The notes under the pieces: model-generated
Database searches by the model: none
What the model saw: only the letters and a program-made list of their open reading frames with translations
Told to the model about the DNA's origin: nothing
NCBI GenBank assembly: GCA_937928545.1
Contig: CALGJQ010000007.1
Span: 1-64,000, forward strand
Length of the DNA stretch: 64,000 nt
From: an uncultured Verrucomicrobiales bacterium
Lineage (GTDB): Bacteria; Verrucomicrobiota; Verrucomicrobiia; Verrucomicrobiales; Akkermansiaceae
Direction of reading: 5' to 3'
Position numbers and translations under genes: made by a program
Shown: piece after piece, positions 45,152 to 57,439 of the stretch
How the letters are laid out: each line of letters opens with the position of its first letter
Position numbering within the stretch: position 1 is the first letter of the stretch

Positions 45152-48100
45152 CTACTGAAAGTTGACGATGAGACGATAGTAAACTTCAGGTCTATTTTCG
45201 AGTGGGATATCGCTCAAAAGCTGAACGGTGAAGGTGCCATCAGCATTTTGAGTAGGAGCACCACTAGGAGTTAGGTCTCCGGCGGCTTCCCAGTTCATGA
45301 GGTCGGTGGATCTCTCGATTTGGTAGCTAATTTGCCCACCATCAATTCGTTGGCGGTGGCTGAAACCGATGGAATTGCCTTGGTGAACGATCGTGGGAGC
45401 GACGTTTTGGTTGAGGTCTCTCCCCAAGGCGTATGCGAGAAGATTACTCATGCCACTGTTTTCATATTCATCATTGGGATCGCTGAATCCATTTGCGGTC
45501 ATCCAAGCCGTAAAGTCTGTATCGGAAGAGATGAGCATGGCGTAATCGAAACTCGCTTCGAGGGATTGTTCTCTCTCTGTTGTGGCAAAAATTCCCCCTA
45601 AGGTGAATACGGTGTCAGAGGGCAGAGTGATCTGATGTACTTGAGTGTAGGTATCGTTTTGGACCCATGAGAAGGTGAGGGAATTACCCTCCTTTTTTAG
45701 GCGGACCACGGCGAGTGAAGACTCAAGAGCAGGAAGGGAGTTTAGGGTTTCAGAGGAACCAGAAGGATTGAGCCTGACTGCCGCAATGCTTTCACCGTCT
45801 TTAAAGCCAACTCCGTATCGGAAAGAAGTTCCACCTTGTTCGGCCTCGACCAAAAGTCCGGCGTAGAATTCTCCAAATTGAGACTTTTCTAGTTTGATCT
45901 CAGTCTGAAGGACCCAATCACCGGATGGTAGGGTTCGTCTAATCCAAGGATGATTCGAGCTGTCTAGATCGGGAAGGGGGGTGACGAGAGGTTGTGCCGC
46001 GATGTCAATATTTGCACCAAAGACAAGGTCGCTGTTATTGGCGGCTGAGTTGTGGACCTCGGCAGCGAGCACGTTTGTGCCTTGAACGATTGAGCTTGAG
46101 ACATCGAGAACGAGAATGTCTTCTTCGATGATTCCCTCATTGGCAGAAGGAAGAGGGGTTGCTGCGGTGTTGGAATCAATCACCCCGCTAGGGAGTCGGA
46201 CTGAATCCAAAACTTGGCCATTAAGGTAGTAGCGGACCCCGTCATCAACGACATGGTCGATACTAAGTTGAGCTCCAACGGAGCTTTCATTAAATTCGAA
46301 CTCAGTTCTGAAATAATAGGTGATCAATCCAGTGTTGGGGAGTCCAGCGGTGGTTGTTCCTCGTGTCAGAGAGTTGGTCTGTAAGCCCGGAGCTGGAAGC
46401 GTGCCATTGTTGCCGAAGCCAAGGAAGCCAGAGCCGGAGGACCACGATGAATCATCGTAGTTTGGTTGAGCGAAGGTGCCGGTTAGGTCGGTGTTGGAAT
46501 CGTCGTACTTCCATACTGATCCGAATTGGATGTAGTTGACTGGAGCTGGAAGTGCGGGAGGAGGGAATCCAAGTGGTAATTTGCTTTGCGGAATGTTGAT
46601 GGTGAGGCGGTCATCTTGATCCTGTAGGGAATAGTGAGCACCGGCTGAGCTGTTTCCATGCTTTTCGGTCTTAAAGAGACTCCAATAGTTTTCGAGTTCT
46701 GGGCTTCCAAAATTTGAGAAGTCGTCTTCGAGGTGAACTGAAACTCCCACCGTTTTAGTGGTGGAATTTGCATTTGGATCACTGACGGTCGCAGTGACGA
46801 GATAGAAGCCAGGCTTTGAGAAGGTGGCATCTGTCGTAGATCCAGTTGGGCTGACAAAAGTGATGCCATCGCTGGGGTCAGATTGCCAATTGAAGATGAG
46901 TCCATCTCCGTCAGGATCGTAGCTTTCTGAGGCGTCGAGTACGAGAGTCTCATCAAGGGCGAGATTTCGAGATTTGGGAGAGGAGTCGATAATGACGACT
47001 GGAGGAGCGTTACCAGTTTTTGTGATATTGAAGGTCAGTTGCTCGACGATGTTGCCATCATGATCGACGCCTTCAAGGTTCAGAGTGTTGGCGCCTTCTT
47101 TGAGGACGACTCCTTCGAGGGTCCAGTCGGTCTTATCAATCCAAGTGAAGGAGGTTCCAGACTGTCCGTTGATCCGAATCTGGAAGACGGTCGGTGGAGA
47201 GGTTCCTTCGAGAGTGATGATGTCATCAGAGGTGGTGGCATTTGAGGTGGTGACGGCAAAAGCGGTATTGGTGACCGCTGATGTGATGAAGTTTCTAGCG
47301 AGATTTTCGCGAATGTTGAACCAGTTGGTGTAATGGGAAGTCGGCATCACGACACCAGAACCAGCAATGGCATTCGACTCCGCTTGCATCCAAGCAAGGG
47401 TGCGAGTCGAGCCTTTGGTATGCTCATTGAGAAGCTTCGTCATGTAGTAATTCATCTGACGTCGGACAAAGGGGCGGGCGAAGTATTTACTGACGCCAGT
47501 TCGCCCTCCTAGGATTGCTTGGCCTGAGTCCGAAAAAACGCGGTCGCCATCCCAGTGAAGAAGCATCCAACCGTTTCCATCCTTTGGTCGGAATAAGTAG
47601 GCGTTTTTACCCCGACGGACGGTGATAGTGTCCCAATCGGCATCGTAGCCACGAACCGCAGCGTTGAGAGCTAGCATATCAATATCAGTGATTCGGTTGA
47701 GAGTGGCTTCGTCAGTTTTGTCTTCGTCGAGCGTCCTTGTTAGCTCGATGAAACTTCCAAAGTCATGATCAGATTCGCGGGTTCGCATGATCCATTCGCT
47801 TTGGTAGGCGGTGGGGTTGTCGGTGTCCTTGTAGGACCAATCGGCATCACGCGCCGAGGGTCTAATAGTGGTGGTTGCAGTGTCGATGGTAACACGCCAT
47901 TCGTCATCGATTCGAAGGAGGGTGCCATCACTTCCTCCGGGGAAGTTGCGATTTAGAAAATCATTGGAAATGGGCTCGTGGCTTTCACGGAGCTTGAAGG
48001 CGTTGCTATTGATGACCGTATGGGTGAATTCCATCTCGTTGACGGGGTGCCCCAGTTGGTAGAGGAAGTAGCGAGCGATGCGGTCATCGTAGAAGCGAGG

Positions 48101-50638
48101 GGTGTTACTGCCTTCGGGTGTTCCTGAGGCGTCAATGACGTTACGCCGGCGACCTCTAAATAGGCGGTCGCCAGGAAGCTTCCATTTGCCATGATCGATG
48201 TTGGCATTGTCGGCGCGGGTGAAGGGACTGCCACTTTTCCGGATTTCGGCATTGTAGTAGATCTCACTTTCATTGGAGATGAAGGTGGCGTTATAAAAAC
48301 GGTTTGAAGTTTTGGGGTAGTTGTAGCTGAAGGAGGAACTCCCACCGATTGCGGTGGTCATGGCTCGTTGATCATAATTAGAAAGGATGAATCTTTCTTG
48401 ATGGAGGACACTGGGCATGGTGCGGCTATCCACGATCCACATCGCAGGACGGTCTGCCCCAAAGCGGGGTTGGGTTGTTGTGACTGAGCCTGAGGTCGCT
48501 TCGACATAGAACTGAACGATGTTCGCGTTCGTGGTGTATTGACTCACAGTGGCTTGGTAGAGACCTAAACCTGTGTCTGCCATGGCGGTACGAATCCAAG
48601 TTCCATTGCCATTGTTGTTATCACGGCGATAAACAAGATCGACCGAGGTGAGTGCGTCGGCGGATTCAACCTGAGCACTGACGGTGACGGCTTGCCCGGG
48701 TTTCGGAACGGCGGGGCTATGGATGATTCCTTCGACGGTTGGAGCTGCCGAGGTGGTAGCGCTTGAGTTTGGTGCTCCAGGTGTTCCAAGGTTTTCGGGG
48801 ATAGGGATCAGGAAACTTGTGCCGAAGCCGTGGTCGAGAGTTTGGAAGATGATGCGGGACTTTCCGCTGACCCAGCGGGCATCGAATGATAAGGTGTAGC
48901 TTTCGCCAACGATCGGACTTGTCGCGAAATCGACTTCACCTTGGTTGCCTTTGTTGTCGCCATGGCCGTCTGCGATGAGGTTAAGTTTTCCTCCAGTCAT
49001 GAAGCTGGCCCAATGAGTTCCCTGGGTGACCCAGCCTAAAGCACTGGAATCGGTGGGAGACATCACGGTAGGATTGAGAAGGAGGTTGGAGCCGGTGTTG
49101 TCGCGTTTGACGGAGATGTTTTCGAGAATGACGTGAGAATCTCCTACGAGATGGACATGAAGTTCTTGGCCAGAAGTGAGAGGCAGCCAAGTGGACCTTC
49201 TGAAGTCTTCGGTGTAAGTGAAAGTTTGAGTGGTTGATTTTTGGCTTTCATCGCTATCAGCCCAGGCCGTGCCGACATCGTTATTCATGTCAGGATGGCG
49301 AAGCTCCATACTGCTCCCGTCACCATCGGCGAGGTTTGGCCAGTCGCCTTCGGGCAGGTAGTCGACTTCATCGACGAGGTTGCCGTTTTGGTCTTCGATC
49401 CGGAGAAGTTCTCCGCCGTCGCTCAGGCCTCCTGACCAGTTACCGAGAAATGAGATTCCGGGGTGGGCTTCACTCATGCAAGAGGTATCAGCAGCGATGA
49501 CGAGATAGCCACCAGGGGCGAGAGTTGTTCCTGCAGGAAAGTCATATCTCACTCCGTCGCAAATTTTCCAGTCCGTGAGATCTACGCTTTGCGCGCCTCG
49601 GTTGTAGAGTTCGATAAATTCGCCCGTTCCATGATCGGAAGGAGCGTCATACATGATCTCGTTGATCACGATGGAGGTCTGGCGGGAAGAAGGGTTATTG
49701 GGAGCGTCTTTGGTGTGTCCCGCACCGCCATAAAATTCCACGCCAACGGGGAAGGATTGAAAGCTCTCTTCAGCGAGATCGCGGTCTAAGCGAACGGCAT
49801 CGACAACGTTCGCGCCTTCGGCAAGGAAGAGGTCAAGGTCGCCATTGGCTTCTGGAGTGAAGCTTACGGAAAAGCTCTGATATCCTCCGGCCGAGATGCT
49901 TCCTGAAAGTGATACTGGAGAGCTTAAGTCTTTGTTCGCAGAAAGGAGGAAGTTTGTTCCGGAGATGGCAGAGTTTCCGGGAGCGTGGACTTCGATCCAG
50001 TCGACATCGCCGTTCGTGTCAAAGTGGACTTCACTGATGACGAGTTCAGCGGCGGGAGGAGGGGTTTCGAGGAATCCGGGAGTGCCGCCGGGCTCTTCAC
50101 TGGCACGCCAGTTACGCCAAGCTCGGTTGCTGAGATCGGGATTGATGCGAGTGAGGGTGTGACCGGTGCCGTCTGGTGCGGCGGGCCATTTGCCGCCGTC
50201 ATTGTATTCGACGGTGGTCATGACAATTCCGTTTTTGTCACTGAGGGTCAGAGTTTCGCCTGAGTTAGAAAGGGCACCGGTGTAGGGGCCGAAAACCCGA
50301 ACTCCTGCGGGGATGTTAGAGTAAGCAGCCCGCAGAGTGGCCTCATCGACAGGGGAGACCAGAATGGTCTCGAAGTCTTTCAAGATATGAGCATCGGTAT
50401 CTCCGGCGTTGAAATCAGGAAAGGTGTATTCGACGCCATTTGTAAAAGACCACTTTCCCATGTCGAAAGGAGTGGCGGTGTTGTTGGTCACTTCGATGAA
50501 CTCAGGCTGTCCTGCGGCCGCATTATATTGGATTTCCGTAAAAATGACCTGTTCGGCAGAGGAAAATGGAGAGCTTAGAAAAAGCCCGAAAATCGAGGCC
50601 GCGAGGCATCGGCATTTCGTAGGAGTTCTGTGATTCAT
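45152..50638 (-). CDS. Giant secreted lamin-tail/CotH/PKD protein (1828 aa)
   Basis: A 1828-residue exported protein. The first ~28 residues (RCLAASIFGLFLSSPFSSAE) are a signal peptide. Three lamin-tail domains begin VIFTEIQYNAAAGQPEFIEV (about 32), VISEVHFDTNGDVDWIEV (about 197) and IVINEIMYDAPSDHGTGEFI (about 326). A CotH-kinase-like domain lies around 740-1130, with the ATP-site region AYLFRPKDGNGWMLLHWDGD. A PKD-like domain follows around 1245-1340 (DASESYDPDGDGLIFNW), then beta-sandwich modules, ending in NSGMSNLLAYALGRDLN and YRLIVNFQ. CotH enzymes phosphorylate secreted proteins in spore formers; activity here is unproven. It shares its plan with the 1270-residue protein at 57440-61252. 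Confidence 0.9.
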   Translation of the reverse strand: MNHRTPTKCRCLAASIFGLFLSSPFSSAEQVIFTEIQYNAAAGQPEFIEVTNNTATPFDMGKWSFTNGVEYTFPDFNAGDTDAHILKDFETILVSPVDEATLRAAYSNIPAGVRVFGPYTGALSNSGETLTLSDKNGIVMTTVEYNDGGKWPAAPDGTGHTLTRINPDLSNRAWRNWRASEEPGGTPGFLETPPPAAELVISEVHFDTNGDVDWIEVHAPGNSAISGTNFLLSANKDLSSPVSLSGSISAGGYQSFSVSFTPEANGDLDLFLAEGANVVDAVRLDRDLAEESFQSFPVGVEFYGGAGHTKDAPNNPSSRQTSIVINEIMYDAPSDHGTGEFIELYNRGAQSVDLTDWKICDGVRYDFPAGTTLAPGGYLVIAADTSCMSEAHPGISFLGNWSGGLSDGGELLRIEDQNGNLVDEVDYLPEGDWPNLADGDGSSMELRHPDMNNDVGTAWADSDESQKSTTQTFTYTEDFRRSTWLPLTSGQELHVHLVGDSHVILENISVKRDNTGSNLLLNPTVMSPTDSSALGWVTQGTHWASFMTGGKLNLIADGHGDNKGNQGEVDFATSPIVGESYTLSFDARWVSGKSRIIFQTLDHGFGTSFLIPIPENLGTPGAPNSSATTSAAPTVEGIIHSPAVPKPGQAVTVSAQVESADALTSVDLVYRRDNNNGNGTWIRTAMADTGLGLYQATVSQYTTNANIVQFYVEATSGSVTTTQPRFGADRPAMWIVDSRTMPSVLHQERFILSNYDQRAMTTAIGGSSSFSYNYPKTSNRFYNATFISNESEIYYNAEIRKSGSPFTRADNANIDHGKWKLPGDRLFRGRRRNVIDASGTPEGSNTPRFYDDRIARYFLYQLGHPVNEMEFTHTVINSNAFKLRESHEPISNDFLNRNFPGGSDGTLLRIDDEWRVTIDTATTTIRPSARDADWSYKDTDNPTAYQSEWIMRTRESDHDFGSFIELTRTLDEDKTDEATLNRITDIDMLALNAAVRGYDADWDTITVRRGKNAYLFRPKDGNGWMLLHWDGDRVFSDSGQAILGGRTGVSKYFARPFVRRQMNYYMTKLLNEHTKGSTRTLAWMQAESNAIAGSGVVMPTSHYTNWFNIRENLARNFITSAVTNTAFAVTTSNATTSDDIITLEGTSPPTVFQIRINGQSGTSFTWIDKTDWTLEGVVLKEGANTLNLEGVDHDGNIVEQLTFNITKTGNAPPVVIIDSSPKSRNLALDETLVLDASESYDPDGDGLIFNWQSDPSDGITFVSPTGSTTDATFSKPGFYLVTATVSDPNANSTTKTVGVSVHLEDDFSNFGSPELENYWSLFKTEKHGNSSAGAHYSLQDQDDRLTINIPQSKLPLGFPPPALPAPVNYIQFGSVWKYDDSNTDLTGTFAQPNYDDSSWSSGSGFLGFGNNGTLPAPGLQTNSLTRGTTTAGLPNTGLITYYFRTEFEFNESSVGAQLSIDHVVDDGVRYYLNGQVLDSVRLPSGVIDSNTAATPLPSANEGIIEEDILVLDVSSSIVQGTNVLAAEVHNSAANNSDLVFGANIDIAAQPLVTPLPDLDSSNHPWIRRTLPSGDWVLQTEIKLEKSQFGEFYAGLLVEAEQGGTSFRYGVGFKDGESIAAVRLNPSGSSETLNSLPALESSLAVVRLKKEGNSLTFSWVQNDTYTQVHQITLPSDTVFTLGGIFATTEREQSLEASFDYAMLISSDTDFTAWMTANGFSDPNDEYENSGMSNLLAYALGRDLNQNVAPTIVHQGNSIGFSHRQRIDGGQISYQIERSTDLMNWEAAGDLTPSGAPTQNADGTFTVQLLSDIPLENRPEVYYRLIVNFQ

Positions 50639-50802
50639 GTCGTGTATGCGTGAAATGATGAAAGAAATATCTAAATTTCTTCCTCAATACACGCTACCAT
50701 TAAAGTTCTCTGTCCTCAAAGGGCATTTTCTAATTGATCGGAAGTCGACGAGTGTTCGTGCTAGAAAAGCCTGAAAATTAAGTTTCCAGAAGTTTTCGGC
50801 CT
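50639..50802. other. 164-nt gap between giant protein gene and ispH
   Basis: AT-rich; upstream region of the giant protein gene (minus) and downstream of ispH. A weak imperfect hairpin near 50770-50800 may end ispH. No ORF or RNA recognised. Confidence 0.3.
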
Positions 50803-52032
50803 TTAGGAATTCTCAATCATTTCTCGTGAGATGCCGCGAAGGGCAAGAACACGGACAATGGTCTCTTCAATGAGGTTGGCGGGACAGGATGCTCCAGCGG
50901 TTATCCCGATGGTGACGTCTTCATTGTCAAAACCAGCAAGGACGTTGGGAGTAGAGACCTCGGCGCTTTCTTCGATGTCGAAGTGGACCACTGTTTCGAG
51001 TGACTCGAGACAGGATGCTTCACGGATGAAGTAAGTGGGAAGGTTTTCTTGTCCGATCTCAACGAGGTGAGTGGTGTTCGAGCTATTATAGCCACCGACG
51101 ACGAGAAGGAGATCCATTGGTTTGTTGAGCATGTCGAAGAGGGCATCTTGCCGTTCTTGGGTTGCTCCGCAGATCGTGTCGAACATTTGGAAGTTATCGG
51201 GATTGCCATCGCGGTCGCTAATGGCTTTGCGGATTCTTCCTTGAATGTCCTCGGTTTCGCTTTTCAGCATCGTGGTTTGGTTAGCGACTCCGATTTGCTG
51301 AAGGTGAATTTGAGGATCAAAGCCCTCCGAAAGGGCGCGGTCGAATTTTTTGAGGAATTCTTCGGTGTCACCACCGTTGCGGATGAAGTTACAAACATAT
51401 TCAGTCTCCTCAAGAGTGAGGACGATAATGTAGTGTCCCTTACCATCTTCACCGGTGGCCCGAGATGCGGTGGCTTGGGTTTCTTCATGACCTCGCTTTC
51501 CGTGGATGAAGGAAGTCATGCCCGTCTTGGCGTAGGTGCGAACTCTCCGCCAAACTTTCATGACATCACCACAGGTGGTGTCGATGATGTGGCAGCCTTG
51601 TTGCTCGATTTTCTCAGTGAAGGAAGTGGGGGCTCCGAAGGCGGGGACAATGACAACGTCGTCTTCAGTTAAGTCATCGTATTCACTCGTGATTTCCTTC
51701 CAAGGGAGCGAGACGATATCCATTTTGGCCAACTGCTTGTTGACCTCTGGGTTGTGAATGATTTCGCCAATCAGGAAGATTCGCTGATCAGGAAAAACAC
51801 GGCGTGCGGCGTAGGCCAGATCGATGGCGCGCTCGACTCCGTAGCAAAATCCGAATTGCTCCGCGAGACGAACAGTGGACTTTCCGATTGTGATCGAGCC
51901 TCCGTTATCGCGCAATTTTTCCACGATGGGGGAATGATAGTGTTTTTCGACCTCAGCCTGAACGAGGGTCATGACGTCTGGACGACGGACATTGACGCGC
52001 TTCTTTTTCTGGGGCTTGGCGGCTTCACTCAT
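50803..52032 (-). CDS. ispH: 4-hydroxy-3-methylbut-2-enyl diphosphate reductase
   Basis: Last enzyme of the MEP pathway, an Fe-S protein making IPP and DMAPP. The 409-residue length is about 100 longer than E. coli IspH, like cyanobacterial and planctomycete forms, with a basic N-terminus (KPQKKKRVNVRR). Cluster Cys residues occur in FGFCYGVERAI, DTTCGDVMKV and GASCPANLIEE, and the proton-relay motif PTYFI region and EIIHNPEV and HGKRGHEETQ are present. The start overlaps the stop of the membrane protein gene by 8 nt, so the two are coupled. Confidence 0.95.
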   Translation of the reverse strand: MSEAAKPQKKKRVNVRRPDVMTLVQAEVEKHYHSPIVEKLRDNGGSITIGKSTVRLAEQFGFCYGVERAIDLAYAARRVFPDQRIFLIGEIIHNPEVNKQLAKMDIVSLPWKEITSEYDDLTEDDVVIVPAFGAPTSFTEKIEQQGCHIIDTTCGDVMKVWRRVRTYAKTGMTSFIHGKRGHEETQATASRATGEDGKGHYIIVLTLEETEYVCNFIRNGGDTEEFLKKFDRALSEGFDPQIHLQQIGVANQTTMLKSETEDIQGRIRKAISDRDGNPDNFQMFDTICGATQERQDALFDMLNKPMDLLLVVGGYNSSNTTHLVEIGQENLPTYFIREASCLESLETVVHFDIEESAEVSTPNVLAGFDNEDVTIGITAGASCPANLIEETIVRVLALRGISREMIENS

Positions 52033-52726
52033 GAGAGTGACTTAACTCGATTCGGCGAGGTCGCCAAATGTTTATTGTCTTCCGAAAGGGCAAAAGTAGG
52101 CAGGTCATGAAGAGGGCAGCGAGAATCTGAAGCCAGATTAAGTAAATGGGCCAATCACCCAGGTAGTCCAAAGGTGATGCGACCTCTGGTTTGGCGGCGA
52201 GAAAGCCGAAATTGGTTCCAAGGCTCCAATTCACGATGATGGCGAAAAGAAAGTAGACTTGATTCCAAAATAGGATGCGCGGAACCACTCCGGGGAGTGG
52301 CTTCCATTTCATTGCGAGCGGCAGATAAAGAGCCACGATCACAACAACCCCGTGTTGGATAAAAAAGCTCCAGAACATGGGATGAGGGAAATCCCAGCCT
52401 AAGTTGGGGGTGATGAGACCTTGGATCGTACCGACGAGGCCCCAGCAATAGGTCAGTTCGCAAAGGAGAGGCTTTCGAGTCAGGATGCCAAAGCCCGCGG
52501 TGAGGGCTGCGAAGTCGCAGAGGTGGAAGGGAAGGAGGTTGTTGAGGGGGATTTCGAAGTCGAGAGTCGCTAGGGCGAGTTGATTGATCGGGAAGACTGA
52601 AAGGCAGATGAAGGCTAAGAGGACCTGAGGCCAAGTCGCGCCTCGCCGCCCAGCGATAATACAAATCGCTGCGATCAAGGCGATGCTGAGCACCGTTAGT
52701 CCGTGGCTGAGGCCAAAAAGATCCAT
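52025..52726 (-). CDS. TIGR02206/YwaF-family integral membrane protein
   Basis: A 233-residue protein with about 6-7 membrane segments. The family region LLPFHLCDFAALTAGFGI has the conserved His-Leu-Cys, and SFFIQHGVVVIVALYLP holds a conserved HG. The role of the family is not known. It overlaps the ispH start by 8 nt on the same strand and is divergent from the isocitrate dehydrogenase gene. Confidence 0.85.
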   Translation of the reverse strand: MDLFGLSHGLTVLSIALIAAICIIAGRRGATWPQVLLAFICLSVFPINQLALATLDFEIPLNNLLPFHLCDFAALTAGFGILTRKPLLCELTYCWGLVGTIQGLITPNLGWDFPHPMFWSFFIQHGVVVIVALYLPLAMKWKPLPGVVPRILFWNQVYFLFAIIVNWSLGTNFGFLAAKPEVASPLDYLGDWPIYLIWLQILAALFMTCLLLPFRKTINIWRPRRIELSHSHE

Positions 52727-52794
52727 CGAATGGCGTTTTACCGTAACTTTGCTCGCTTGGACAGGGCATTGACCAAAAGCGGGCTTTCGCGTAG

Positions 52795-55020
<2,226 letters not shown>

Positions 55021-55026
55021 TTTTGG

Positions 55027-55968
55027 ATGATGAAAGAGCACATTGGCACATTCCTTAAAGGCTTCGCAATGGGCGCAGCCAACGTTGTTCCCGGAGTTTC
55101 GGGAGGGACCATCGCGCTCATTACCGGAATTTACGAACGCCTCATCGATGCGCTCAAGGCCTTCGATGTCGAGGCTGTGAAGCTCGGGCTGAGCTTTAAG
55201 ATCGGTGCTCTTTGGAAGAAAGTTGATGGGACTTTTCTCGCTGCGCTTATGTTGGGGGTGGCCTTCAGTATCGTAAGCTTGGCCAAGATTTTAGAAAAGC
55301 AGCTGGAGCAAAATCCGGTCATCGTAATGTCGATTTTCTTTGGCCTCATCGCCGCTTCCATTCCTTCAGTCGGTAAGACGGTGAAGAAGTGGTCACCAGA
55401 TGTCATTGTGGTCTTCTTGATCGGAGTTGTGATTGCGGTTTCGATGGCCTTTCTCACGCCTGCTTCGGAGCGGACCGATATGTTTTACCTCGGGCTCTGT
55501 GGCGTGGCTGCGATGTGCAGTATGATCATTCCCGGTTTGAGTGGTTCCTTTGTCCTTCTCCTGATGGGGAATTACCGTCTGGTTCTAGCCTCGGTGAATG
55601 ACCTCACTTCCGGTGAACTCGGGCGCGCGCTTTCGGTCATCATTCCCGTTGGGATTGGTGCCGTCATGGGTCTTCTCGTTCTTTCCCGCTTCCTGAGCTG
55701 GCTTTTTAAAGCTCACCACGACCGAGCCATCGGATCGATCACGGGTTTTGTCGTCGGTTCTCTCGTCATCATCTGGCCGTGGAAGGATACCGTCACTCAG
55801 ACCATCATGAAGAAGGGGGTCGAGGAAGAGAAAATTATCGGCTACGAGAACTGGGGTCTTCCTAATTTTGGAAGCTCTGAGGCGTGGGTGCAGCTTGGTG
55901 CAGTGGTCGTCGGAGTTGTCCTGATCCTTGCGATCGAGTTCTTCGCAAATCGAAATCAAAAAGCATGA
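55027..55968 (+). CDS. DUF368 membrane protein
   Basis: A 313-residue integral membrane protein with the DUF368 start FLKGFAMGAANVVPGVSGGT and about 7-8 helices, the conserved second half having CSMIIPGLSGSFVLLLMGNY. DUF368 proteins have been tied to undecaprenyl-phosphate recycling (PopT type), which would be an envelope role; the assignment in this species is an inference. It overlaps mtnP by 4 nt (ATGA) and follows icd by 6 nt. Confidence 0.92.
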   Translation: MMKEHIGTFLKGFAMGAANVVPGVSGGTIALITGIYERLIDALKAFDVEAVKLGLSFKIGALWKKVDGTFLAALMLGVAFSIVSLAKILEKQLEQNPVIVMSIFFGLIAASIPSVGKTVKKWSPDVIVVFLIGVVIAVSMAFLTPASERTDMFYLGLCGVAAMCSMIIPGLSGSFVLLLMGNYRLVLASVNDLTSGELGRALSVIIPVGIGAVMGLLVLSRFLSWLFKAHHDRAIGSITGFVVGSLVIIWPWKDTVTQTIMKKGVEEEKIIGYENWGLPNFGSSEAWVQLGAVVVGVVLILAIEFFANRNQKA

Positions 55969-56831
55969 GCCTCGCAGTCCCAGCAATTGGAATCATCGGA
56001 GGAAGCGGAGTTTCAGGCTTCGATGGCATGGGAAATGTCGAACGTCGCAAAGTTGAAACTCCCTTTGGTGATCCCTCAGATCTTCTCATCGGAGGGCAGT
56101 ATGAAGGCCGTCAGGTGTGGTTCATTTCACGTCATGGTCAGAACCACACCATCCTGCCGACCGAAGTAAATCATCGTGCGAATTTCTGGGCTCTTCGTTC
56201 GCTGGGAGTTCGTTGGGTCATTTGCGCGCCCGCCGTGGGGAGCTTGAAGGAGGAATACCCACCCCGTTCGGTGGTGCTTCCCGATCAGTATTTTGACCGC
56301 ACCAGCCAGCGAGCTGACCATACCTTCTTTGGCGAGGGCATCGTGGCTCACGTCGGATTTGCTGAGCCCATCAGTGCGGGCCTGCGAAGCATCCTTGCGG
56401 AAGCAGGAAGAGCCGAAGGCGCAGAGATTCATGATGGCGGGACTTATGTCTGTATGGACGGGCCTGCTTTCTCCACTAAGTCTGAGTCGCATTACTACCG
56501 TCACTTTGGATTCGATATTATCGGAATGACAAATCTCGCTGAAGCCAAGCTCGCCCGCGAAGCCGAGATCGCCCTTGCAACTCTTGGCATGGTCACGGAC
56601 TACGATTGCTGGCGAGAAGGGGAAGAGTCGGTCGAAGCCAGCTCCGTCGTCGAACACCTCGCCGCAAACGCCGAGATGAGCGCCCGGATCATGAAGCGAG
56701 CGATCGCGATGATTCCAGAGGAAGCCAACTGGCCTGAGCATAACAGTCTCGATGCCGCCATCTTTACCCCAAAAGAAGCGTGGCCAGCCAAGACTGCAGA
56801 GAAGTTAGCTCCGATTCTAAATGGACGATAG
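55965..56831 (+). CDS. mtnP: S-methyl-5'-thioadenosine phosphorylase
   Basis: Phosphorolysis of methylthioadenosine to adenine and methylthioribose 1-phosphate in methionine salvage. The 288-residue protein from the ATG at 55965 has IGIIGGSGVSGFDGM, the phosphate site SRHGQNHTILPTEVNHRAN, CMDGPAFSTKSESHYYR and MTNLAEAKLAREAEI, with the adenine-selective Asp pair in VTDYDCW. A longer reading from 55884 adds a non-homologous tail inside the DUF368 gene. No mtnA or other salvage gene follows. Confidence 0.93.
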   Translation: MSLAVPAIGIIGGSGVSGFDGMGNVERRKVETPFGDPSDLLIGGQYEGRQVWFISRHGQNHTILPTEVNHRANFWALRSLGVRWVICAPAVGSLKEEYPPRSVVLPDQYFDRTSQRADHTFFGEGIVAHVGFAEPISAGLRSILAEAGRAEGAEIHDGGTYVCMDGPAFSTKSESHYYRHFGFDIIGMTNLAEAKLAREAEIALATLGMVTDYDCWREGEESVEASSVVEHLAANAEMSARIMKRAIAMIPEEANWPEHNSLDAAIFTPKEAWPAKTAEKLAPILNGR

Positions 56832-56894
56832 AGTGTTCCTCTGGTTGACTTTAAGCTTTAGAATGACTTCGATCCCCAAAATAATATCCATGAT

Positions 56895-57386
56895 ATGAGA
56901 ATTTTAATTTCATCATTAGTCGCCTGTTTCTTGGTGCTTTTGCTGATGCTATTTAAAAATCCCGAGTCTCGGGGAAATGCCGTAGCGAAGACTAGTCTGC
57001 TGGTCCCGCCGACCGACAGAGTCGAAAGTAGTGAGGGCATTTTAAAGAGGCCGGATCTTCCTCCCATTGAAGAAATTGAAAAACATCATTCAGAAAATCT
57101 CAGGGTAGACTTATCAGGAAGGTGGGTTTCCAAAGATGGTAATTCCGAAATGATTGTCGATGGGAGCGATTTTACTTTCAATATTGTGGCCTCCTACAAG
57201 TTCGATAACGGTCATCCCACTTCTTTTCCGGTGGATACACGGTCTCCTTGTTTCACCTATGGGGATAGGATGTATAAATTCGATTATGAAGGGAAAGATG
57301 GAGAGAAGCTCCACAAGATTTTTTTGTTATGGCGAGAATTAGACAGGAAAGGTTTTCATTCACAGCTTGTTTTGCACAAGCGTTGA
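56895..57386 (+). CDS. Exported or membrane-anchored hypothetical protein
   Basis: A 163-residue protein with an N-terminal helix (ILISSLVACFLVLLLMLF, about residues 3-20) that is a signal anchor or signal peptide, a polar linker, then a small beta-domain (SGRWVSKDGNSEMIVDGSDF, FDYEGKDGEKLHKIFLLW). No family recognised. It stands alone, convergent with the second CotH protein gene, and its codon use is more AT-rich than that of its neighbours. Confidence 0.5.
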   Translation: MRILISSLVACFLVLLLMLFKNPESRGNAVAKTSLLVPPTDRVESSEGILKRPDLPPIEEIEKHHSENLRVDLSGRWVSKDGNSEMIVDGSDFTFNIVASYKFDNGHPTSFPVDTRSPCFTYGDRMYKFDYEGKDGEKLHKIFLLWRELDRKGFHSQLVLHKR

Positions 57387-57439
57387 AGCTCCGATGGTTT
57401 ACCGCTATTTTTTCTAAATAGTCGGACGATAGGTTTGGC